NCBI GenBank assembly: GCA_019418605.1
Contig: DYBN01000036.1
Location: 1-64,000 of the forward strand
From: Sutterella sp.
GTDB lineage: Bacteria > Pseudomonadota > Gammaproteobacteria > Burkholderiales > Burkholderiaceae_F
Direction: 5' to 3'
DNA length: 64,000 nucleotides
Part shown: piece after piece, positions 1 to 7,919 of the stretch
Position numbering within the stretch: position 1 is the stretch's first letter
Layout: every line of letters starts with the position of its first letter
Notes under the pieces: model-generated
Told to the model about the DNA's origin: nothing
Database searches by the model: none
What the model saw: the letters and a program-made list of their open reading frames with translations, nothing else
Program-made: the position numbers and the translations under genes

Positions 1-1242
1 AAGCGCGTAGCACGTGTTGGACCAGGCGGGCTCCGGAATCGGGCGCCCGGCAAGCGTCTCGGTGATGGCCCGCGCCGTCACCTTGGCCTGCGTGTTGGCC
101 GAAAAGCCGCTCTTGGGCATGGCGTCGGCAATCGAAGCGTCGCCCAGCACATAGACCGACTTGTGAATCGTCGACTCAAACGTGCGCCGGTCAATCGGGC
201 AAAAGCCCGATGCGTCGGCAAGCCCCATGTCAAGCGCGACTTGCGCGGCGCGCATGGGCGGAATGACGTTGATGACGTCGCCCGTGAAGCTTCCCGCCCC
301 CTTGGTCGTCACGGTCATGGTCTGCGCGTCGATCGAAGCGGGCGCGGCGCCGTCGCTGCCTCTGAGCCAAACGAGGCTTGTGGGGTCTTTCGGCTCGACG
401 AGATAGTCCTTGAGCTTCGTTTTGTAGGGCTCGGGCGGAACAAACCCGTAGAGATGGTTCCAGCCGATGAGCATCGTCTCGTCGGTCACAAACGAGTCCT
501 TGGGATCGAGCACGATGACGCGCGCGTTTTTCTTGTGCGCCCGCGTCCACTCGTAGACCAAGGCCGCGCGCTCGTAGGGCCCGGGCGGGCACCGGTACGG
601 ATTGGGTGGGGCAACGAGAATAAACGTGCCGGCATCCGGCATCGCAAGCAGCTGATCGCGCAGCAGCGCCGTCTGCGGGCCCGCAATCCAGCCCGAGGGG
701 ATGCGCGAGGCGGCAATGTCGGCGCTGTAGCCCGCAATCTGCTCGTAAAGAAGCTCGATGCCGGGCGAGACCACGAGAAAGTCGTAGCCGCAGGTCTGCC
801 CCGAGGCGGTGCGGATTTCCTTTTTGACGGGATCAAGGCCCGTGACGACGTCCTCAACCACGCGCACGCCTCTTGCCTTTAAGGGCGCGTAGTCAACGCG
901 CAGATCGTTCATCGTCACGGCGCCCGTGAGCACCTCCGAGGACCCGTAATGGCGCGTGAAATACGGATTGCGCTCAAAGACGGTGATGTCGACTTCGGGC
1001 GCAAACATCTTCATGTACTTGCTGAAGGTGGCCCCGCCCACGCCCGCGCCCACGACGACGATGCGCGCCTTGGTGCGCGTCTGCGCCAGCGCCGGCATGA
1101 AGGGAATGGCTCCAATGCCTGCCGCCGCAACGGCGCCCGCGAGCCCCTTTAGGAGAAGCCTGCGGCTAGCCTGCGGGATGTCAGCACTTGCCACGTCCTG
1201 CGCGGCCTTCAGAAAGAACTTTTCCTTTGAAAACTGAGCCAT
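1..1242 (-). CDS. fccB: FccB-type flavocytochrome c sulfide dehydrogenase flavoprotein (partial)
   Basis: The 3' end lies outside the window; 414 codons are visible from the ATG at 1240-1242. The N-terminus carries a twin-arginine signal (SRRLLLKG, about residues 26-33) followed by an Ala/Gly-rich stretch, then a GAGVGGA dinucleotide fold for FAD. A CPPGPYER segment further on is typical of FccB/SoxF, where a cysteine near it forms a redox disulfide at the flavin. Family role: FAD enzyme that oxidises sulfide or a related reduced sulfur compound in the periplasm and passes electrons to a small cytochrome c. Its ATG overlaps the stop of the cytochrome gene (TGATG), so the two are translationally coupled. 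The direction in vivo is open: an anaerobe could also use such a module to reduce a sulfur compound. Family is clear, substrate is inferred. Confidence 0.88.
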   Translation of the reverse strand, partial: MAQFSKEKFFLKAAQDVASADIPQASRRLLLKGLAGAVAAAGIGAIPFMPALAQTRTKARIVVVGAGVGGATFSKYMKMFAPEVDITVFERNPYFTRHYGSSEVLTGAVTMNDLRVDYAPLKARGVRVVEDVVTGLDPVKKEIRTASGQTCGYDFLVVSPGIELLYEQIAGYSADIAASRIPSGWIAGPQTALLRDQLLAMPDAGTFILVAPPNPYRCPPGPYERAALVYEWTRAHKKNARVIVLDPKDSFVTDETMLIGWNHLYGFVPPEPYKTKLKDYLVEPKDPTSLVWLRGSDGAAPASIDAQTMTVTTKGAGSFTGDVINVIPPMRAAQVALDMGLADASGFCPIDRRTFESTIHKSVYVLGDASIADAMPKSGFSANTQAKVTARAITETLAGRPIPEPAWSNTCYAL

Positions 1243-1619
1243 CACTTTCCCTCCCTGAAGTTGCCGAGCTTGTCATAGGCAATCGAGTCGTTGCCCGAGG
1301 CGGGCAGCGAGGCAAAGTACTCGGCGATGCGCTCGATTTCCGCATCGTTGTAGCCCTGCGCGATGTGGCTCATGATGGAGCTCGGACGCTTGAGGTCGCG
1401 AAACTCCTGCATGACGCGCGTCATCGTCGACTTCTCCATGCCCGCAAGCGGGGGAAAGGCCTCTGCCGCGAGCGCGCCGTTGGTGCCGTGGCAGGCCGCG
1501 CAGGTGTGCGCAAACGTCTCGCCCGTGGGCTCGGCGGCCCAGGCGCAGCTCATCGAGGCTGCGGCGGCAAGCACAAAGGCTCCTTTAAGAGCGTGTTGCA
1601 TTTCAAAAATTCTTCGCAT
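1242..1619 (-). CDS. fccA: Small class I cytochrome c, partner of the FccB flavoprotein
   Basis: 125 residues with a Sec signal peptide (hydrophobic stretch ending CAWA, about residue 28). One CAACH haem motif is visible at about residues 40-44, and a methionine in SIMSHIAQGY is a good axial-ligand candidate. Size and position directly before the flavoprotein match the haem subunit of flavocytochrome c sulfide dehydrogenase. GGGAG lies 9 bases before the ATG, supporting the start at 1619. It probably carries electrons between the flavoprotein and the membrane proteins encoded just upstream in the same operon. An alternative is a general monohaem cytochrome that serves only the membrane complex. 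Confidence 0.85.
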   Translation of the reverse strand: MRRIFEMQHALKGAFVLAAAASMSCAWAAEPTGETFAHTCAACHGTNGALAAEAFPPLAGMEKSTMTRVMQEFRDLKRPSSIMSHIAQGYNDAEIERIAEYFASLPASGNDSIAYDKLGNFREGK

Positions 1620-1640
1620 TTTGACGTTCTCCCGGGGCCT

Positions 1641-2882
1641 TTAAGCCGACATGATCGTGGCAATGCCGATCACGAAGTAGCCCGCCACCCACAACAGCAG
1701 CATGCCGATGGCAGCCGCCCCGATGCGCTCGGTGCCTTGCGCGGCGCCCGCAGTCGTCTGCGGCCGCCCGGCCTGCCAGGCAAGCCGGATCATGTAGGCC
1801 AAGGCCGTGCCGCCCACGCACAGGAATGTGATGAAAAAGATCGCCGTCGAGGGAAGGTCAAAGTGCACCGTGTACTGCATGACGTCGTAGCCGGCAGAGG
1901 AAAGCAGCGTGCCGTAGCGCAGCACCTCGCGCAGGGCCGCAAGCAGAATCGTCATCACAAGCGTCATGCCGAACATGCCGTAGTTGCAGGGGATGCACAG
2001 GCGGCGTTTTTTCTGCAGCGCAGGCAGCGCAATGAAAAAGATCACCGCAATGAGTCCCACCCAGGGCCAGATGCTCGAGGAAAACCACGCCATCGAAGGC
2101 GGCAGCGTCGCCATCCAGGCCGCGCCCGTCACAAGCAGCGCAATGCCGCCGATCAAGGCCGTCTTGCGGCCCGTCGCCTCAAGGTAGTCGATGTAGCCGC
2201 CGTCGCGCTCCTGGCTTCCGAGCAAATAGGCGCGCATGCCAAAGAGCCAGGCCGCGGTCACGGGAAAGGCAAGGCACAGGAAAAAGAGAAGGCGAGGAAG
2301 CGAGCTGTAGTGCAGCGACCGGCCCGAGGGGTCGACAACACCGCCCGGGGCGTACCACTCAAGGAACTGTCCCGGCAGCAGCAGCTGCGTTGAGAGCGAA
2401 TGAATGACCCAGCCTGCGCCCGCAAAGGCGACAAAGGCAACGATGAGCGCTGCGCCCCTTCTGTAGGGCAAGGCGTGCCCCTTGTCAGCGCCTTCAGCGT
2501 GATTGCCAAGGCAAAAGACGTAAAGCGCCAGGTACCCGACCATGACGAGCACGAGAAACGCGAGCGTCCAGCCCGCCGAGAGCATGCTCGAGGTGTACCA
2601 GAAGGGGTCGTAGACCACCTGCACGAACAAAAGCGGCGCCACGCCGAGCACGATCACCATGCCCACGGCAAACTTTGCCGTGAAGGCTAGCGGCAGGGCA
2701 AGCCTGCGGCTATACGGGTTGCTGCTCCAGACGCCCTTTGCCGCGAGCACGAGCGTACCCAGCATGAGCGCCACGGCCGCAATGTGAAGGGCAAAGGTCA
2801 CCACGCCCAGAATCAGGAACAAAATCGGATGCGCGGGCGCTCCCGCTCGATCCATCAGAGCCAGAAAAAGAGTCTCGTTCAT
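1641..2882 (-). CDS. Polytopic membrane protein of a bd-like quinone/cytochrome complex
   Basis: 413 residues, with many hydrophobic segments from residue about 20 to the C-terminus. The first membrane segment carries a histidine (FALHIAAVAL) and others contain histidines that could bind haem b. The ATG overlaps the stop of the preceding cytochrome bd-like gene by four bases (ATGA), which argues for a stoichiometric two-subunit complex. A loop with a CIPCNYGMFG segment sits around the middle of the protein. I do not recognise a named family; it looks like a distant CydA-type or quinol-binding subunit. Context (a c-haem bd-like protein before it, a cytochrome c and FccB flavoprotein after it) suggests it helps link periplasmic sulfur chemistry to the quinone pool. 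Confidence 0.6.
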   Translation of the reverse strand: MNETLFLALMDRAGAPAHPILFLILGVVTFALHIAAVALMLGTLVLAAKGVWSSNPYSRRLALPLAFTAKFAVGMVIVLGVAPLLFVQVVYDPFWYTSSMLSAGWTLAFLVLVMVGYLALYVFCLGNHAEGADKGHALPYRRGAALIVAFVAFAGAGWVIHSLSTQLLLPGQFLEWYAPGGVVDPSGRSLHYSSLPRLLFFLCLAFPVTAAWLFGMRAYLLGSQERDGGYIDYLEATGRKTALIGGIALLVTGAAWMATLPPSMAWFSSSIWPWVGLIAVIFFIALPALQKKRRLCIPCNYGMFGMTLVMTILLAALREVLRYGTLLSSAGYDVMQYTVHFDLPSTAIFFITFLCVGGTALAYMIRLAWQAGRPQTTAGAAQGTERIGAAAIGMLLLWVAGYFVIGIATIMSA

Positions 2883-4279
2883 TTTTTGTTTTCCTCCCCG
2901 GCGGCTGCGCCGTCCTTGCCCGTGATCACGAGCTTGGCGGGATCGGGTGAATTGAGAGCCTTGTGCAGGAACGCGGCAAGCGCGCTTCGTTCGTCAGAAG
3001 GCAGCGGCAGCGGCGGCATGTAGGCCGTGTGGCCGTTATAAAGAGCCGCGCCGAGATAGGTGTTGATGTCGGCCTCGCTCGTTCCTTCGGCAAAGACCGT
3101 CTTCATCGGGCGGATGCCCGAGGCGGTAAGCGAATGGCACGAGGCGCACATCGAAAGCGCAATGAAGCGCCCGGCCTCAAGCTTGTTTTCCGGCGTCACC
3201 TTCTGCAGCCCATCGGGGGTGAAGGGGTGGGTGGCGAGAAGGCCCTTGGCGGAAATCAGCGGCAGCTCGCTTTTGATGTCAAAGGCGGGCACATCGCGCC
3301 CGATCACTTGATTGGAGTAGACAAACTGTCCCGACGTCCAGGGCTTGCGGATGATTTCGCGGGCCGTTTCCTCGGGCGCAAGGCCGAGCACGAGAATGAC
3401 GACGGTCGCCACGGCCGCCACGGCCGAGCTCAGAAGCTTCGGCGCGGCCGCCATGACAAGAAAGTAGACGACGCTCAAGGCCACGGCCGCCGTCATCATG
3501 GTGCTGAAGCTCTCGGGCAGGCGCGTGTTCATGATGAGCGCGGTCTCCTCGGGAATCGTTCCGAGGTACCAATAAAAGCACGCGATGCCGCCCACGGCGC
3601 CGATGATGCCCACCGTCGAGAGCACGCGCGAGATGGTCTTCTTTTCCTCGGCGTCCTTGATAAAGCCCGCGACAATGCCGCCCACGACGCCCGTGATGGT
3701 GAGCATGAAGAAGAGGCGCGTAAACATCTGCGCAAACGTGTTGGGCCCGAAGAAGGCCTGCATCACGGAGCCCGTCTCATACCAGGAGGGCATGCCCGGC
3801 CAGAGCATGAAGCTCAGCACGCCCACGATCACCATGAGGGTGCCCACGGACGAGAGTGCAAAGATGGCTGCAATCTTGGTGTAGGTGCGGCTTGAGACGC
3901 GGCCCGCGAGGTACACAAGAAGGTAGACGCCCACGATTTCCACGATGAAGAACACCCACTCGGTCGCCCAGAGCCACACGAAGTTGTGAATGAGCGCCGA
4001 GAGCCCGCGCGGGTTGGCGAGCGTGGCCGAAAACCAGATGCCCGGGCCCGTGACCGAGCCCAGCACGTAGCTAAAGACAAGCAAAAAGACGCCGTAGCGC
4101 CGGATGAAGGTGAGATATTCCGGTTTGTTGTGCGTGACGGCGCGGCGCGCAAGCCACGCAAAGAGCAGCGCGCTGCCCACGGACGCATGCGAAAAGAGCA
4201 CGTGGATCGTGGCAATGATGCCGATCACCCAGCCGCTTCCGACGCCCGGCTCAAACCAGGTTGGATACAGTCCCAACAT
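2879..4279 (-). CDS. Cytochrome bd-like (CydA family) membrane protein with C-terminal cytochrome c domain
   Basis: 466 residues when started at the ATG at 4277-4279, which has a perfect AGGAGG 9 bases upstream; a longer reading to 4372 lacks such a site. The N-terminal about 350 residues are hydrophobic and CydA-like: a membrane histidine in TIHVLFSHASVG and paired glutamates in ATEWVFFIVEIVG resemble haem and proton ligands of bd oxidases. The C-terminal about 110 residues are a periplasmic class I cytochrome c domain with CASCH and a late Met-rich loop (YMPPLPLP). This fusion is not a canonical oxidase subunit and no normal CydB follows it. It probably moves electrons between quinone and the small cytochrome of the operon. 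Whether it still reduces oxygen cannot be told. Confidence 0.72.
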   Translation of the reverse strand: MLGLYPTWFEPGVGSGWVIGIIATIHVLFSHASVGSALLFAWLARRAVTHNKPEYLTFIRRYGVFLLVFSYVLGSVTGPGIWFSATLANPRGLSALIHNFVWLWATEWVFFIVEIVGVYLLVYLAGRVSSRTYTKIAAIFALSSVGTLMVIVGVLSFMLWPGMPSWYETGSVMQAFFGPNTFAQMFTRLFFMLTITGVVGGIVAGFIKDAEEKKTISRVLSTVGIIGAVGGIACFYWYLGTIPEETALIMNTRLPESFSTMMTAAVALSVVYFLVMAAAPKLLSSAVAAVATVVILVLGLAPEETAREIIRKPWTSGQFVYSNQVIGRDVPAFDIKSELPLISAKGLLATHPFTPDGLQKVTPENKLEAGRFIALSMCASCHSLTASGIRPMKTVFAEGTSEADINTYLGAALYNGHTAYMPPLPLPSDERSALAAFLHKALNSPDPAKLVITGKDGAAAGEENKK

Positions 4280-4911
4280 AGGACGCGACCTCCTGAGGAC
4301 ATAGGGATGGATAAACGCCGCGCCCCAGGACTCAAGACCCCTCCCGCACCCGTCAATGAAGGGGCTCCTCACCCCGCATCAAGTGCGCCCGCGGCCTTCG
4401 GGTAAAAAACCTTTCACACGGCCCGGGGCCAAAGACGTGATTCCCGCCCCGGTCCGTTGTCCAAGCACGGCCCGTTGTCTTCTGCAAGTTTGTGCAACTG
4501 AGATGCATTCGCTTACAGATTTCTCAATGTTTTCAAGAATCTACCTGAGCCCCTGTGGAAAAAACATACGCTTGTCGTATGCATCCGATTACGACTTTGG
4601 AGGGGCTCGGGCCCAGGTTTTCGCGCCTTTTTCTAGCTCCAAAGACTAGAGTCGAGCGCGTGCTTGAATCTCAATAAGAAAATGATTAGCAACTGCGTTT
4701 TTGCGACTGCAGGCGCCAAAAAATGCGCCCTGCACGCATGCATCCCGATGCCTCCCATCGGAGGATGGAGGTTTTGCTTAGAAAAGAGGAAAAAGGAAGG
4801 GAGAAAGGCGCAAAATGCACGCGCTTAAAGAGCAATGCCCGCAGCCGCAAAGAGCCGACGGCGCCCCGGCTGGCGTCGTCAAAGAGGCGTCCGAGCGCCG
4901 TCAAAGGGGCT
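4280..4911. other. Non-coding interval between the CcmH-like gene and the bd-like/fcc operon
   Basis: About 630 bases without a credible gene. It should hold the promoter of the minus-strand operon that starts at 4279. The only clear structure is a short inverted repeat with arms CATACG and CGTATG at 4565-4581, listed separately. Downstream of the CcmH-like stop I see no convincing intrinsic terminator. Confidence 0.6.
4565..4581. promoter_or_regulatory. Inverted repeat, possible operator of the bd-like/fcc operon
   Basis: CATACG-cttgt-CGTATG is a 6-base perfect inverted repeat with a 5-base spacer. A second partial symmetry (TCGTA with TACGA about 11 bases later) overlaps it. It lies about 290 bases upstream of the operon start. 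A LysR-family gene lies about 900 bases away and is one candidate binder (inference). Confidence 0.35.
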
Positions 4912-5280
4912 TTAAGGCTTGATCGCCTCGCCGTAGCGCTCAACGAGAAAGGCGACGATTTCCTCGCGCGATCTGCCCTGCTGCAGCTGCGCGCGGATGT
5001 CGGCGAGCGCCTCGCGCGCCTTTGCTCCCGCGGCGGCCTCAAGCGCGCGCTCGGGCGAGGCCGGATCGCGCAGTCCGCGCGCGATGGCGCGCACCTCTTC
5101 TTCGAACCCGGCGGGATCCGAAGCCTTGTCTTTCGCCTCGCTCATCATCTGCGCGGCCTTTTGCATCTTCTGCGCCGAGCTCGTCTGATCGTAGGCCGTC
5201 GGCACGGCGTACCAGCTCATGAATGCACCGGCGGCAAGCGCAAGCAGCAGCACGCCTCCGAACCCGATTCTGATGCGCAT
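4912..5280 (-). CDS. CcmH/NrfF-like membrane protein without the CXXC redox motif
   Basis: 122 residues. One N-terminal membrane anchor (residues about 5-25) is followed by a helical region whose end, REEIVAFLVERYGEAI, is the hallmark of the CcmH/NrfF family (cytochrome c maturation, reduction of apocytochrome cysteines). At the place where CcmH proteins have LRCxxCQ this protein has ARGLRDPAS and there is no cysteine anywhere. It therefore cannot act as a thiol reductant; it could be an apocytochrome-binding or haem-lyase scaffold subunit. It stands alone, divergent from the LysR gene. The same LRDPAS substitution occurs in the protein at 17841-18389, so this is a shared variant rather than a random mutation. 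Confidence 0.65.
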   Translation of the reverse strand: MRIRIGFGGVLLLALAAGAFMSWYAVPTAYDQTSSAQKMQKAAQMMSEAKDKASDPAGFEEEVRAIARGLRDPASPERALEAAAGAKAREALADIRAQLQQGRSREEIVAFLVERYGEAIKP

Positions 5281-5343
5281 GTGACTTTATGTCCCGTCTT
5301 CTTGTTGTTTTTGCGTGTTTGTGCGTGTTCGCGCCGGCCTTGC

Positions 5344-5359
5344 GTGAAAAATTTTTCAC
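5344..5359. promoter_or_regulatory. Perfect 16-base palindrome between the CcmH-like gene and lysR
   Basis: GTGAAAAATTTTTCAC is fully self-complementary and lies about midway in the 200-base divergent intergenic region. LysR-type regulators usually bind such dyads to control themselves and the divergent gene, so it is a candidate autoregulatory operator. The A5T5 core would also be intrinsically bent. Confidence 0.45.
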
Positions 5360-5479
5360 TGCCCGCAGGCGGAATTTGGGAAAATTACCACACGCGGCAG
5401 AGCCCTTGGCGTCTGCCGTTGTCAAAAGCCTTCGCGAACTTTCCCGCATCCGCTCGCCTTGAACCGGCGCTTATCGTTC

Positions 5480-6412
5480 ATGCGCATCACGCTTCGACAA
5501 CTGCAGGTCTTTCTTGCCGTGCACACCCTTGGGAACCTCTCAAAGGCCGCCCAGCGGCTGTGCGTGACCTCAAGCGCCGCAAGCCAGGCGCTCAAGGAGC
5601 TTGAAAAAGCGCTCGACACCCAGCTTTTCACCCGCTCGCCTTCGGGCCTTGCGCCCACGGACGCCGCCGCCTGTCTTGTGCCTCACGCCACGCTCGTTGT
5701 AAAGAAAGCCGAGGAAATCGAAGAGATGTTCGCCGCGCGCCGCATGGGGCTCGCGGGCGCCCTGGTCGTGGGCGCTAACCGCGCAAGCGGCATCTACATC
5801 CTCTCAAGGCGGCTGCCGCTTTTAAAGCAAAAGCACCCGGCGATCGACCCCTCGCTTGTTATCGAAGACAACGACGTGGTCGAGCAGGGCGTGCTTGAAA
5901 ACCGATTTGACGTGGGCTTCATCAGCCGGCCGCCCGTGAACGCCACGCTTGCGAGCTTTGCCTGCTTTCGAGACGACTTCACGCTTGTGGCAAGCCCCAA
6001 AAGCCCGTTGATCTCCATGGAGGCCACCGCACAGGACTTCTGCCTTGCCACCTGGATTCTCGATCAGGAGACGGGCGTGCGGGAGGCGTCGCTGCGCTGG
6101 CTCAAGGCGCAGGGCATCACCGTTTCAAGCGCGCTCATGATGAACACGATGGGCGCCATCAAGCGCGCCGTGGCAACGGGACTGGGCCTGGCCGTCCTGC
6201 CCTATCTTTCCGTGAAGGAGGAAATTCTGCGCGGCGACTTGGTTGAACTCAGAAAAGACATCAACCCGGACCGCGCCGGCGACGGGCGCGGCCCCGGGCG
6301 CGACGCCTCGCGGCGCATCTACGCCGTCTTTCGGCCCGAGCACGCCCCGGAGCTGCGGGAACTTTTTTTCAAAGAATGCGGCATCCGGCCGCTTGCCTCA
6401 GAAGAGCGTTGA
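5480..6412 (+). CDS. LysR-family transcriptional regulator
   Basis: 310 residues from the ATG at 5480; a longer TTG reading from 5459 adds only seven residues. The N-terminal winged helix-turn-helix is clear (LRQLQVFLAVHTLGNLSKAAQRL, SSAASQALKELEKALDTQLF), followed by the LysR substrate-binding domain from about residue 90. It is divergent from the Cys-less CcmH-like gene and converges on the AlbA_2-type gene with a 14-base gap. The effector is unknown. Plausible targets are the divergent gene and possibly the cytochrome/flavoprotein operon just beyond it. Confidence 0.9.
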   Translation: MRITLRQLQVFLAVHTLGNLSKAAQRLCVTSSAASQALKELEKALDTQLFTRSPSGLAPTDAAACLVPHATLVVKKAEEIEEMFAARRMGLAGALVVGANRASGIYILSRRLPLLKQKHPAIDPSLVIEDNDVVEQGVLENRFDVGFISRPPVNATLASFACFRDDFTLVASPKSPLISMEATAQDFCLATWILDQETGVREASLRWLKAQGITVSSALMMNTMGAIKRAVATGLGLAVLPYLSVKEEILRGDLVELRKDINPDRAGDGRGPGRDASRRIYAVFRPEHAPELRELFFKECGIRPLASEER

Positions 6413-6426
6413 CCGCGGTCCCGAGG

Positions 6427-7728
6427 CTACCGGATCAACGAGCGGTACCTCGTCGTGCGTCCGCTTCCGACCTTTTCGATCTGCCCGTCCTTTAACAAGG
6501 CATTGACGGCTGAGTTGGCCGACGTTCTCGAGACATTGAGCATTTTCATGAGGTCAGCCGTCGTGAGCGCATCGTAGTTTCCAAACAAGGCGCGGCAGCG
6601 CTCTTTCAGAGTCCCGCGCAGTTCGATTTGAATTTTTGGCAGGACGATGCGAAAAACGCGCCGCGTTGCCTGCAACTTTGGCTGCGCGTCCAAATTAGCG
6701 TACGCCCGCCAGATCATTGGGAAGCCTGAGCCGCAATCCTGCATCCAGCCCAAGTCTCTGAAGATCCCGGCCAAACGTTCGCTGCGGCATTTGCCCACGC
6801 CTTCCAAAACGATGTCTTCAACGCTCAGTCGCCCAGGGATGCTCCCGTAGGATACAAATTCGCATCGATTCGGGAAGATGGAAATTTTCGTGGGCTCCAT
6901 CCGGGAGTAATCCCGATGAACCGCACAATTGACGAGCGCCTCGCGCAAAGCCTTGGGCGGCCAGGCAAATTGCCGCAGGCTTGCGAGTCGTTCAGTCTTC
7001 TGGATCAATTCGGGATTGATCTCAGCAAACATATCGAAAGCTTTATCCATTTGCTTGAGAAGCGATCCTGAAAACTCATGCACGCAAGGCGAGGAGCCGT
7101 CCCCGGAAAAAGTTCCGACCACAAGCCGCGTCCGGTTTTGGTCAGAGAGCAACTCTCCCAAAAGCGTGAAATTGCCGCCGTCGTCGACCAAGCCGAGCTG
7201 TCGATACAGCGCGGGAGAAAACGCGGCGTTGTGTTTTTTGAAAACATGAGCGGCCTCGGCAAACGACAGGTCCTCGCGCCGGCTTAACCTCGACTCCCAG
7301 GGCCTGGGGTCGCTGTCGCGAATCATGTCGCGGATTTCTTCCTCGCTGGCGGTGACGGACACGGCGCCGTCCCGGACATAAGCGCCTCCCGTGTAGCGCC
7401 TGCCTTTGAACGCATAAGGCCGGTCTTCGCCTGGCAGCACGGACACCCGCAGCAAGTAGTTGCCAAGACCTGTGTGAAGCGTCTGCGTTGACACGATGTC
7501 AGCCATGACAGGGTCAACGTCTGCGCGGCAAAAATCAAGGACGCAGCGGGAAATCGCCTCGACCTCTCTCTTGCGAAGCCCCTCTGCCGCCCCTTTGCCG
7601 GTCACGCCGAAATAGAGATCGCCGCCGAGCGTGTTCGCAAAAGCGATCAGCGTCTTTTTGGCCGCCTCAGTCCAGCATTCCATGAACGCAACGCGGACGT
7701 CTTCCTGTTCAGGCAGTTTTTCCATCAC
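6427..7728 (-). CDS. AlbA_2 / RecG-like ATP-binding regulator with C-terminal winged helix
   Basis: 433 residues. The N-terminal part (FANTLGGDLYFGVTGKG) is the Schlafen AlbA_2 DNA-binding-type domain. The middle contains the HATPase-like ALVNCAVHRDYS segment found in the C-terminal part of these so-called RecG-like regulators. The last about 60 residues form a winged helix (TTADLMKMLNVSRTSANSAVNALLKDG). Members are frequent next to restriction-modification and other defence loci and are thought to be transcriptional regulators. This gene is divergent from the hsd operon with about 190 bases between them, where two direct repeats lie; autoregulation and control of hsd are plausible. Confidence 0.75.
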   Translation of the reverse strand: MMEKLPEQEDVRVAFMECWTEAAKKTLIAFANTLGGDLYFGVTGKGAAEGLRKREVEAISRCVLDFCRADVDPVMADIVSTQTLHTGLGNYLLRVSVLPGEDRPYAFKGRRYTGGAYVRDGAVSVTASEEEIRDMIRDSDPRPWESRLSRREDLSFAEAAHVFKKHNAAFSPALYRQLGLVDDGGNFTLLGELLSDQNRTRLVVGTFSGDGSSPCVHEFSGSLLKQMDKAFDMFAEINPELIQKTERLASLRQFAWPPKALREALVNCAVHRDYSRMEPTKISIFPNRCEFVSYGSIPGRLSVEDIVLEGVGKCRSERLAGIFRDLGWMQDCGSGFPMIWRAYANLDAQPKLQATRRVFRIVLPKIQIELRGTLKERCRALFGNYDALTTADLMKMLNVSRTSANSAVNALLKDGQIEKVGSGRTTRYRSLIR

Positions 7729-7825
7729 TTTCTGCTCGAAAAGGCCTTTTTTTTCGGCTATTTCTCAAATTTGGGAGGGAGAGCTGTTTCCGGAGGAGTT
7801 TACACTGTCCTGACGAAACTCAACG

Positions 7826-7891
7826 AACGCTTATTTTCTGGTAGTCTGAAGCGTTTCGACCATTCCGAAAACGCTTGTTTTCTGGTAGGCT
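7826..7891. repeat. Two 22-base direct repeats upstream of hsdM
   Basis: AACGCTTATTTTCTGGTAGT and its near copy AACGCTTGTTTTCTGGTAGG (each continuing with CT) lie at 7826-7847 and 7870-7891, 44 bases apart, with two mismatches. They are directly before the hsdM start and in the shared upstream region of the AlbA_2-type gene. Position and spacing suit tandem binding of a regulator. Confidence 0.6.
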
Positions 7892-7919
7892 CTATGTACA
7901 CTTACTCATGGAGCACATC

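Noticed and set aside
6243..6506. Possible small gene overlapping the lysR end
   Set aside because: Arg/Ser/Thr/Pro-rich reading of GC-rich DNA in another frame, without ribosome site.
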